This document shows, piece by piece, positions 54,575 to 64,000 of a DNA stretch of 64,000 nt. The DNA comes from Metellina segmentata (taxonomy: Eukaryota > Arthropoda > Arachnida > Araneae > Tetragnathidae), in NCBI GenBank assembly GCA_947359465.1, contig OX375878.1, positions 93,525,377 to 93,589,376 on the forward strand. Direction: 5' to 3'. The notes beneath the pieces were generated by a model. It made no database searches, had not been told where the DNA came from, and saw only the letters and a program-made list of their open reading frames with translations. The translations under genes and the position numbers were made by a program. Numbering within the stretch: position 1 is the first letter of the stretch; each line of letters opens with the position of its first letter.

Positions 54575-55482
54575 AAAATATTAAAAACAAACACCAAGAA
54601 ATGAAACACAGAATAGTAGGATAGGAGTAATCGAAAATTCTTTAATCATTCACAACTTTTACAAGAGATAACAAGTGAGTATTTTTCGAGTTTCGGTGAG
54701 AACATTACAAACGAGTACACCTGTACACAAAAACTAGACATACAAGGCAAGAATTTGTTCATGGTCCCGCCATGCAGATTCTTCGACGTGAAAGACTTCA
54801 ATTTCTGCAGGAACAACTCTTTCGGACTCGCACGGGGAAAAAGCAGCAGCACTTAACGAGTATTATCGACATTTCTCGGGTGATTTAGTTCTGCCACGCA
54901 CGCACACGCTGAAGCTCACGCAGGAAGAAACGAACAGTTTTACATAATGTGTCGGTAAACTGACGAACGCTTTTTGGAGTTGTAAAGCGCGTTCAGTCTC
55001 TAGGTGTACGAATACGGTGGAACTATAAAGGCACAATTGACCCGAAATTATTGATGAGGAGGGACTTGTTACAAAAAATATATCCACAAAGTACGGTTTC
55101 TTCCAGTGAGTAATTAATGCAAAGTTAAACAGGGATTCAAACTGTCTGTCTACCGCGAGAACTGCATCAGACTATCCCTGTCCGTTGCCGTAGAAACCGA
55201 CCCTACCCAATTTTAAAATAGGGATGATTGAAATGTTCCGAGTTTGTCACATTGGCACACTTGACAACAGATTAGTTGTTTTTGGCGTTTTATGGGCCAT
55301 ATATGACTGAGCTTCGCTAAATAAGACAATGCCAAATAAAAAATGTGAAAGGAAAAATAGAGTTGTCGAATGAAAGATCGCCTTTGATCAGTAAAACCCA
55401 TGGGAAATGAAAAGACCAAGAATACCTCAAAAAGATAATAAATTAGAAAAAATTTAGAGATTTGCAGTTCACGTGATAGACA

Positions 55483-55486
<4 letters not shown>
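54575..55486. other. No gene recognised
   Basis: Unique-looking; open frames of 68-91 codons without recognised family. Confidence 0.4.

Positions 55487-55540
<54 letters not shown>
55487..55540. repeat. (AT)n microsatellite
   Basis: Uninterrupted AT dinucleotides. Confidence 0.95.
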
Positions 55541-55544
<4 letters not shown>

Positions 55545-58500
55545 TTATTATAGATCACTACATTTTTTTGTTAAATAAACTTCTCAAGAATGTTACTTCG
55601 TAAGTGTCAACTTTAGACATGCTAATTCTAAGACATACAGCACTCACGAATTTCTTATACATTGTGTGAGTCAATCTTTTTATTGAAACTAAATTAGTAC
55701 TTTTTCAATATTTTCTGTACAGGTAGAAATTTAATTTTTTTCAACCAGCGATTTTCAACCTTTTTTTTATAACCATGGCACACAAGCTAATTACTAAAAT
55801 TCTGGCGCACACCAAAATATATTTTTGCCGATCAGAAAAAAAAATGTATAATTGTGATTGTGTGATGTAAACACAAAACAAATTAGTTCATTACCTACCC
55901 AAAGTAATTAAATAAATTTTAAACTATGTTTTTGATACTTTGCTTTAAAATTATTTATACGGGTATTACTCAAAATAATTTGAGGACAAACACACTTGCA
56001 AAATGTTTAAAGCAAAACCGTTTAAATGAAATAAATCATACAATTTAAACTCTTTCACAAATTGTGAGGCCCAAGAATATGCGTGATATTCTTGCCGCAC
56101 GACAGTTGAAAATATCTTCACTAGACAAAATCTATATTTATGATTAATTTACTCAAGGATACTAATTATTAAGTATCAATTCAAAATATGCTATTTATAA
56201 GATATAAAACGTCCACAAATTTTAGATATTGTGTGTCAATCTAATCTTTTTCTTGAAAGTAAATAATCAATAAAATTAGTCATTATCATTGTTTCTTTTA
56301 TGAAACGAAAGACTAATTCGCATTGATAAAAGGGCAATTCTGCTTTCCTTCTATACAATATATATTTGTCATTTTTTTTTTGACCAAAGATTCTATTAAT
56401 TCTTCTTAAAAGAGTCATTTCAAAATATAGCTATTCTAAGATGACATTCACGAACTTCTTTTTACATATTGCATCAGTATTTTCTTTTTATTGAACATAA
56501 ATTATAATCATTGCCATATTTATTCTCAGTGAGTTAAATTGCAAAGTAACTAAACAGAAAATTTTTGCTATGAAACCAAAATCTAATTCTTACTGATAGC
56601 AAAGCAATTCAGTGTTTCACTAAACAATACATATATTTCTCTTTGTGTCTTTTTTGACCAGATAATCCGTGTCAACTCAAAGTATGGCAATTCTAATACA
56701 TATTCACGAATTTTTTATAGAAAATAAATGATCCCACATTACGTGTAAGTAAATCTACTTTTTACTATTTAATCAGAAAGCGCAAAATGAGTTTCATTCT
56801 ATTAGAATTTTCAACGACATAGAAAATCGCATGTATTTTGCAACTCTCAATTAAATTTCAAAAGCTCCGTTAATTTGTTCCTCAGATTTGAAGTATTTAA
56901 TAAAATGTTTCACTACCATCTTCATTATTTAGAATACCAAATTTTGAATTGAATCACTTTAAAACGTATTAAGAAATATTTACAGAAAACTTAAACATTA
57001 ATCTAAGCGATAATTCATCATTGATTTGTGATAGCAGTATAATTTATACAATGGGCATTGCATGCAGCATATAAACATCTAAATAAAATCGAAATGTTTA
57101 TAAAGAAATATTAGTGACATATTCCCCCTCATCATACAACTTCATCTTTTTTGCATTCAATACTAATGGAATATAGGATAGGCATAGTTGGAATAAATAG
57201 CAATATGTACATAAATAAAAACTTAACAAGCATATTATAAACGTAAAACACAACAAAATTTCAAGCCGAACTGTATAGATGCCAGTTCCGACTTTCTTAT
57301 GTATCCATTAATATAACATTCTCAGTCGTCTAGTTCAATTACCTCTTTTAATCACAACTCGATTGTAAGACAAATCTACAATTTTAATAGATTTTTATAA
57401 CCTAAATAGTATAGCAATTTAATATTTGTTTTAAAACCTGGTAGTGAGCATTCATGAATCCAAAACTTTATAAATGACATTTAAGCAACGTTTAAGAGAC
57501 TAGTTCTTAAAAACTCAATTCACACCGTTTAAATAATAACTGCTTAACAAATGCTCTTAAAGACAATACGGTAACTAGTTATATTATATTAAAACTATTA
57601 AACAGCACATTTGGAACAGTGCAACAATACTGAATAGAACCAATATAGAACTCTAAAGGTCAAGACATCCAAGAATATTATTGCCGTTAATAGTTTGAAA
57701 GGACGCAATATTTCATAGAATTTACATTCAAGGAAAAAATAATAATACACAAATACCAAGACATGACGATTAAGTACAATTTCGATTAATCAAAATGGTT
57801 TAAATACATTTTCCGAATATTTTCAAAGGAAATTTACACAACACAATACAGTAGAAATGCTCCTTTCACGCATCATAAAAATAAATAATTTAACACATCC
57901 ATTATCATAAAGACAGAAATTAACAGAAGAAACTGCTCATATACATATCAATGCGAAAGGTCCACAAATATATGAATTCCAGGAAATTCACTTCATTACG
58001 ATGACAAATATAAAGACAAATGACTTTCACGTCACGATATGCTGTTGACAGTATTCATCTCTTGTTTGGAGTTTTGCCAATTAAGAGTTAGAAAAAGACG
58101 ACCATTGGGAATTGATTGTGTCATTTTTTTCAGTGTGTTATTGTTCCTAGCGAGAACAAGGAACGCCTAAAGAGTTAATCTATGGACGAAGTTTCGGCAT
58201 TCAAACTGGTCTTGATGTCTTCAGTAAGAAATCATGCCAAGAGCCGGGAAGTTTTGGTCAAAATGCAAAACATCCTTTCATTTGAAATTGGTAGAGTTGG
58301 ATCCTTTTTCGATAAAACAAACATTATTTTTGGAATTGACCCAAAATGTGTTTTTGTCGTAAAAAGGCAAAACGCGTCAAAATTGTAAACAAAAACTTTT
58401 GAAACGGTTCTATAGTTTGATGCCAAAACAAATTAATCTTAAGTAACAAATTCGTGAGAAAAAAAGGAATTGATAATGGAAAATATGGATTTTGATGCAA

Positions 58501-58845
58501 TCAAGTTTATTTTGGTGAATAGTACAATAGGCTACGAAATGTTTTTATATGTGTAAAGCAGAAATTTCTCACAATTAAAAAAAAAAATTTATATCAAAAA
58601 CTATTCCATAAAAACCACAACTTTTACTAAAAATCCACTTAAAGACTTTAAAATATGCGCAAAAACTTTCACACACGGATTTCAGGTGATTAAAGCTTAG
58701 TTGGATATGTTTGCAAGTATCAACTGTCAATTTTAAAGATAAATTAAGAACCAGCTTTTTAAAAGGCTAAAGACATTTTCATTAGAACTTTAGAGCAGAT
58801 TTAATATTTTATAGCCACAGGCTTATATATACCACGGAAGGTACG
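55541..58845. other. AT-rich region with a decayed ~240-255 bp tandem repeat
   Basis: Landmarks TCAAAATATGCTATT (56182), TCAAAATATAGCTATTCTAA (56422) and TCAAAGTATGGCAATTCTAA (56677), each followed by TTCACGAAxTT- or CCACAAATTT-like sequence, mark at least three diverged units. The rest shows nothing recognisable. Confidence 0.5.
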
Positions 58846-58920
58846 CACGGCGTCCATTGGTTGGGTTTTATGGCGCAAGGACCATATTTAGCCAAGCTGC
58901 GCCAAGCACAACGTCACTTA
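58846..58920 (-). mobile_element. Short 3' end of a Jockey-like element
   Basis: GGGTTTTATGGCGCAAGGAC, then AGCCAAGCTGCGCCAAGC. Related to the end of 24700-25100. Confidence 0.5.
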
Positions 58921-59937
58921 AACGAACATACATGCAAAGAAAGATCTACTGACATAGAAGAGAAATACATTCAAGGTAGTTACATGAATCGAACCTGCAC
59001 AGTCTGTATCTCAAAATGGGTGAAACTACTGAGTCACGGGGACCCCCTAGCTCCTTTGGACGAATCCAAGCATGGATAGGGAGTACGTAGGTATTTAATT
59101 AAACGTCGCACAAGAGCAACCCAACAGGCCGTGATAGTGGATGGCATAAATATGAATTGTTAAGGTTTCATTTGTTTCCAGGTTTACGTTACATTATACA
59201 CCACCTTTTCTTTTTGGGGATTTGTAATGGCAAACTCGTAACGAAACATTCAGAATGAAACAAAAGCGCCCTCCCGACTTAGCTACAGAACTCGTATAAT
59301 CAGCGCAATTAAGGCAGCCGAACAGTCTTGCCTCAAGTGATTGCCACCCCAACTCAAAATCACGTCCAGCTCATCAATGCAGAAGAGCGTGAAAAGACTG
59401 CAACATCAGTCTTACCACCTAAACAGTATTTCATGGTCGAGTGTTACGCATATACTACATTGCAAGTTATTTTCTGCAGTGATCGCCATGTCCTCCGCAA
59501 AGAGAGCTTTCGGAAACAAGCGCGGAACTTTAATCTGATTACAAATCAATTCCACGCGAATATTCAATCCGAGTAGAAACAAAACGCTTTCTTCACAACC
59601 AAAGCAAAGGATTGCAAATCAATATCGCCGCCATTTGTCATTCAGAGCGCAACGGTTGAGATGAACTGAAACAAGGAATATGCCCCGAAACACATTTATA
59701 GAAAATGCCACTAATCTCCACGATTCCGAACTACAAATAGGATTGGATTAGAAGCTTCAGTTTTGCCGCGCTACCTGCCTGGCAGGCACACAGTGGTGGT
59801 TAAATATCAGAAAGGGTGTTCGAGTTCCAGAGAATTTTGAAATTCCCGAGGCAGCAAATGGCTGTGAAATTGAGCGTCCGGGACGCTTCGTTGCGTTTGG
59901 ATTTATTTCACGCTTCTTTAACGCTCTTGGTTGTTGT
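58921..59937. other. No gene; SINE-B scrap at 59086-59135
   Basis: GTAGGTATTTAATTAAACGT at 59087 is a SINE-B tail. The rest is unrecognised. Confidence 0.45.
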
Positions 59938-60075
59938 TTGGACGAAATATCTCGTCGTTATGATGCTGTCAACGTTGCTAATGACGAGGTATCTCGTCGT
60001 TAACAACGTTGACCAGACCTTGAGGAACGATATATCTCGCCTTCTAAAGAAAAGTGAGCAGATATTGATCTTGTA
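59938..60075. repeat. Dispersed satellite-like monomers (about three)
   Basis: GACGAAATATCTCGTCGTTA, ATGACGAGGTATCTCGTCGT and GACCAGACCTTGAGGAACGA. Confidence 0.6.
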
Positions 60076-60103
60076 AAAAGAAAATGGCAATATCTTGCTG
60101 ACG

Positions 60104-60165
60104 AGGTTGGTTGTTTGGTATTCTGAAGCGAAAGGGCACGATTGGACCAAGCTGCGCCAAATACA
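60104..60165 (-). mobile_element. Short Jockey-like 3' end
   Basis: GCGAAAGGGCACGATTGGAC then CAAGCTGCGCCAA. Confidence 0.45.
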
Positions 60166-60167
60166 AG

Positions 60168-60449
60168 GTAGGTAATTAATTAACGTCGCACTGGAGCAAA
60201 GTAAAGGGCTATGGGCGACGTTTCGGAGTCGACCCCGGAGGTAAAAGATCCGAACGTCATATACAATACAAGGCCAAGTAAAAAATGCCACGGTTTATGA
60301 TGTGCGTATGAATTTTAGTTAACGTCGGAGTACTGGAGGAATACAACGGGCTATGCCACGAAAGGTGAAAAAAGAGGGATTGGGGTAGATATTTTAATTA
60401 ACGTCGGACCGGAGCAACACAACTGGCTATTGGCGACGGTCCGGGATCA
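60168..60449 (-). mobile_element. Three SINE 3'-end fragments
   Basis: 60168-60258, 60311-60357 and 60384-60449, each with the AACGTCG.A..GGAG..A block and little else. Confidence 0.6.
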
Positions 60450-60522
60450 AACGAGATATCTCGTCAGTAGCACAACTAGAAAAATTGGTCAGATCTTGAT
60501 GAATGAGATACCTCGTCGAAAC
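60449..60522. repeat. Dispersed satellite-like monomer fused to a SINE fragment
   Basis: ACGAGATATCTCGTCAGTAG begins where the SINE text (CGGGATCAA) stops; then GGTCAGATCTTGATGAATGA. Confidence 0.6.
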
Positions 60523-60912
60523 TACGTGGAGTGTTAAGTAAAGAGAAAAATGTTATTGAAGTCAACGACAGGAAGAGACAGTGGAACAATGCGCCATCAG
60601 AAAACCTTCCTGACTCGTTTATGGACACGATCGTCACACAGGAAGGTGCTGGAGATGCGTACGATTTCGAATTCGGTTGGATTCCGAGACATTAACGTCA
60701 GACGTCATTGGGTCTCATGCATCCGGTGCTGAAATATGAAGCATTGGCTTGGTCTTGAGCAGTTCTCTGTTGCGATAATTTTTGGTAAAATTAAGAACTT
60801 TTTACGAGTTTCCAAATGAGTTTCTCAGCATAATCGTAAACGCATTCACCTGCAGACGATGAAAAATGTCTGGGAAAGACTAATCGCCCTTATTGACAAT
60901 GGTTAGCGCGAA
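60523..60912. other. No gene recognised
   Basis: Short open frames only (longest about 60 codons). Confidence 0.4.
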
Positions 60913-60975
60913 TTTAGGGTTGATTTGGTTTTTATGACGCAAGGGCCACATGTGGACAAGCTGCGTGAATACAAC
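60913..60975 (-). mobile_element. Short Jockey-like 3' end
   Basis: GGTTTTTATGACGCAAGGGC then GGACAAGCTGCGTG. Confidence 0.45.
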
Positions 60976-61063
60976 ATACAAAGTGGTCTAATCTGACTTT
61001 TATTCTCGAATTGTACATCGTTTATGTTTGCATAATTGAACACATTGTTATAGTAGCATAGGT

Positions 61064-61112
61064 ATGCATTTTTTATTAACGTCACACTGGAATAACACAA
61101 CGTGCTATTGAA
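61064..61112 (-). mobile_element. SINE 3'-end scrap
   Basis: TTTATTAACGTCACACTGGA then AACACAACGTGCTATTG. Confidence 0.5.
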
Positions 61113-63433
61113 CAAACCAAAGAATGACTCCAGTATCTCCTTGACTTTATACACGGCCTGGAAAGACATTTAAAATGATAGTGTTGGCAACACTCTTCTA
61201 GCACATATTAAATCTCGTTTTTCACACGTGATCTTCTGTCCTGGTGAACGTTTTCTCCACACAAATGGCCATTGACTTACACGTTTTAAAATCTTTAGTC
61301 AATTTAGAAGTTTTGCTTTTGCTACCAGTCTGACAAAGGTTTTTATGAGCCTTTTAAAGCCAAAGTGGTGTGAATCCACTTTCTGAAATATATGAGTTAA
61401 TGCTGGTAACTAATTCTGAATATTGAAAACTACTTGTAGGAAAGGTGATGTAACTCCTAATTCCCTAAATAACCACACAAATGGCAGTCTAAGATTATGT
61501 AGTCAATGAAGCTATATAGCTACTATTCAACTAAATGTCTACACCTCGAAACAATGTTTAATGGACTTGGACCACTTTAGTCTTAAACGGCTCATATGTT
61601 TACCTTCTTTATTTCTACCGTAGGATAGAAGATTGATCCGTAAGGAATTGTTAACCGAACTTCATGGAACATATATCTATTAGATGTTTTTGATAAGTGA
61701 AATAAAAATATTATTAAGTGTTGATCAAATTCTATTAGCATTACACATTAATTGCATGTTATAAGCAATAAACCTTCATTTCCGGAATAGAAAAGGGGAA
61801 TTACATGCACTAAAACACTAGAGTCATCTATTTGTCTATAACAGCTTTACGAAAATCTCATATATTGCACTTTAAGAAAATTCACAGCTCAAACTGAAAA
61901 TTTAATTTAAAACAATAAATTCTATTTAACCAAACAAAACATGGATATTAAATCAGAAAATATTTCAATTTCTTAAAAAGTATTAAATGCGTATTCTGCA
62001 AATTAAAATTAAGGTGTAAAATATTTTTAAATGCTTTTTTTTTTTTACTCTCATAAAATTTACCTTTTTGAGTTATGACACTTCCCTTGCAGGCGCAATA
62101 GATCGATTTTTATAATTTCTGAAATATACCTGTAAGCCACCATATAGGTAGAACAAAACCCGAACTTTAGAAACGTGCAAGACATTTTACTGAATGCTTA
62201 GAGGTGGGAAATGAAAGACAGCAAGGCAGGAGCAACAATGAATACTGTACCTAAAGTTTGAAAAAACATTATTTTTAACCAATTATGAATTGAAGATTTT
62301 AATTTCTAAACTGTTAAATTATTTTGATGAGTTCAGAATCAAAAATGCCTCAATTTCCTGCATTTGAAAAAAGTTTGTAATTCTTATAACAGTACACTAT
62401 GTAGTAGTTTCAATAAAATATATTCAATTTGATACATTCTAGACACTGAATACATTGAATTCTAGAATGTTCAATTTTAAAATTGAATGTATTCAGTGTC
62501 TATTCAATACTTCAATTAGATATATTCTAGACATATTACAATAATAGACAATGAATATTCATAGAACATAGTACAGCGATGAGTCGTATTATATTTTGGG
62601 TGGGGCAGTTAAAGTAGCAAGTCAAAATAATTCTAAAAATTGAAAATTGTGAGTTGAATTTCCTGGAATTACATAAAGACGTTTGTTTAAAGGTTTGAAA
62701 CAGACCACTACTATATTTCATTCACGTATGCACTCGTAAATAGAAGAAAAAATAAGTAGGATTTGAGAAGATGGATATGCACCTAATTATAAGTAAATGC
62801 ATCCAAATTAGTTCAAATGAACGGTTTCGAGAAAGAGTACATTTTTGTTTCACATCATTTTCTCATTCCAAACCAGCTGCTATTTCACACAACTTGGAAC
62901 ACACCAGTTTTTTAAACTTTTAGAACACGAAGAGTGTAAGCCGTCTTGATGTTCGAAATAAATCATACAGCCGAAGTGGAAACTAGTTGAAGTGAAGCGA
63001 CAAAACCAGTTGCAGGCAACTGACAAAAGTGGAATTATTTACGATGGAATGTATGAAAAACGTTCTTCGCTTCCGTCTAACAGATGCTGGATTCAATTGG
63101 TTACCATAGTTACACGTCAATACACAAACTTAACTTTTTCCCATTTGAATACCATTATAACACTGCTTCAAAGCAATCGTCGATAGAGAATCAAGCAGTT
63201 ACTCTAAGCAATCAGCGATAAACTTATTCGAAGATGTTTAGGTGTCCTTGCTTCGAATCGCTTGGAAAGCTCTAGCTCAATGGAACCCAATCTATCTTTT
63301 ATGAATATTAAGTATTCTAAAACAAGCAAAACACGAACAGAATGACTTGATAACCACACATCAAAATACTCTTCACACATTTGGCATATTCTTGAAAGCA
63401 GCGAGAACTCGGGAATCAGTTTTGGTCAGAAAG
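61113..63433. other. AT-rich intergenic DNA; one palindrome
   Basis: No gene recognised. 62440-62503 is an imperfect inverted repeat (TAGACACTGAATACATT ... AATGTATTCAGTGTCTA). Confidence 0.45.
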
Positions 63434-63439
63434 TTTATT
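63434..63439 (-). promoter_or_regulatory. Candidate polyadenylation signal of the GT92-like gene
   Basis: AATAAA on the minus strand about 245 bases beyond the stop codon, giving a plausible 3' UTR of 63420-63682. Confidence 0.4.
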
Positions 63440-63682
63440 TATTCAGGCTTTTTAACTGTCTGCAAGAAGTAAATTTAATATACCACATCTCGTATGATAG
63501 TTCGAATTCTCTTTGACATTTTAATGCAGGAACTGAATCATTCAAAGTTGTAATAAGATAATCAATGTAAAAAAGTGAAAGATCACGCTGAAATATCTTC
63601 GGACAATAACGTTGTCCCCGGCTTCTTATAAAAACCATCTGGAACTTCGTGCGGTTTCTCACCATGGATCGGCGCTCAAGCA

Positions 63683-64000
63683 CTAAGAGAAAAATCCCAA
63701 CTTGCTTAAAGTTCGAGTTGTTCTTTTTATAGCCTCGTCTTTGTAGCGCCAGATAGTGGTGTCTTTGAGGGTGTAGATGCGAAAGTCGTTTTTGCAGCTG
63801 TTCTGCAACGACCCAACGCAGTCTTTCCGGTAATGCTGCAGCTGGGCCAAGCTGGTGTTGATGGAATACGTAGTGCAGGTACCCAGGCAATTCAGCGGGA
63901 AGTGGTTGTGGAGCGACACCACCCTCTCTGTGTTGTGGAAACACTTCACATAGGAACCCGGCTTGGTGAAATTCTTGCTCCGGTAGACGTGCTGGAACAT
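63683..64000 (-). CDS. Glycosyltransferase family 92 protein, C-terminal exon (partial)
   Basis: The last 105 residues of a protein that continues beyond the right edge; the stop is TAG. Recognisable features of GT92 (DUF23) C-termini are GSYVKCFHNTE, a following LHNHFPLNCLG segment, an AQLQHYRKDCV segment, and a terminal D-x-x-IWxYKDE-x-x-x-RT-x-x-x-L-x-x-LGFF pattern. GT92 enzymes are Golgi type II membrane proteins that transfer sugars, typically galactose, to glycans; the catalytic part and membrane anchor lie outside the window. The Met at the very edge is simply an internal codon here. The family assignment comes from motif memory and is fairly secure; substrate cannot be judged. The nearest downstream AATAAA is at 63434-63439. 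Confidence 0.8.
   Translation of the reverse strand: MFQHVYRSKNFTKPGSYVKCFHNTERVVSLHNHFPLNCLGTCTTYSINTSLAQLQHYRKDCVGSLQNSCKNDFRIYTLKDTTIWRYKDEAIKRTTRTLSKLGFFS

Noticed and set aside
60544..60700. Short open frame beginning after an acceptor-like AG
   Set aside because: About 50 codons, no recognised motif and no partner exon.

Overview
Eukaryotic, AT-rich, intron-and-repeat dominated DNA, most likely from an arthropod and probably an arachnid. The grounds are Jockey-type, mariner, Tc1, pogo, hAT and piggyBac-like elements together with a GT92-family exon; this placement rests on remembered family resemblance, not on a search. Only two host protein genes can be supported. One is a complete, single-exon axonemal dynein light intermediate chain gene (DNALI1/p28 type, 9775-10509, minus). 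The other is the 3' terminal exon of a glycosyltransferase family 92 gene (63683-64000, minus) that runs off the right edge. No rRNA, genuine tRNA, CRISPR or bacterial-type operon is visible.

The rest is a dense, repeatedly nested repeat landscape. Two tRNA-headed SINE families dominate. SINE-A is about 330 bp, has a head with TAGTGGTTAAGGTGTTAGCC and GGTTCGAATCC boxes, and ends in ATTACC repeats. SINE-B is about 265-315 bp, has a head of GCCGCGGTAGCxCxGTTGGAAGAG type, and ends in TACC repeats. They share one body but carry different heads. A third, unrelated SINE-C (6519-6970) has a (CAA)n tail and an 11-bp target duplication. MITEs fall into several groups: a GC-rich-TIR family with TTA duplications (four copies), other TTA-flanked hairpins (11714-12391, 18845-19018), TTAA-flanked elements (5315-6026, 40972-41682, 26455-27087) and a hAT MITE (54088-54533).

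Layout: 1-8160 is mostly SINEs and MITEs. 8167-11681 is a 3.5-kb unit bounded by ~530-bp inverted repeats that encloses the dynein gene. 11.7-19.4 kb holds MITEs, SINEs and a 420-bp tandem duplication carrying two TATA/Inr-like promoters. 19.9-25.1 kb holds a recently mobile-looking mariner derivative and a 5'-truncated Jockey-like retrotransposon. 26.4-28.5 kb is a TTAA MITE followed by a 43-bp satellite with a 204-bp higher-order period. 31.4-32.8 kb is a GC-rich unclassified insertion splitting a SINE. 40.4-41.9 kb is a stack of SINE insertions into one target plus a MITE. 42.3-42.8 kb is a 26-bp minisatellite built on a B-box-like motif. 45.9-48.2 kb holds pogo and Tc1 relics, the latter carrying a solo LTR. 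52-54.6 kb holds hAT relics. 55-63 kb is AT-rich and almost gene-free.

The most unusual locus is the dynein gene: an intact, apparently intronless host gene inside a TIR-bounded unit with a near-perfect short target duplication. The other strong candidates for new description are the head-swapped SINE pair, the palindrome-cored satellite that also exists as dispersed monomers, the B-box minisatellite and the GC-rich insertion.
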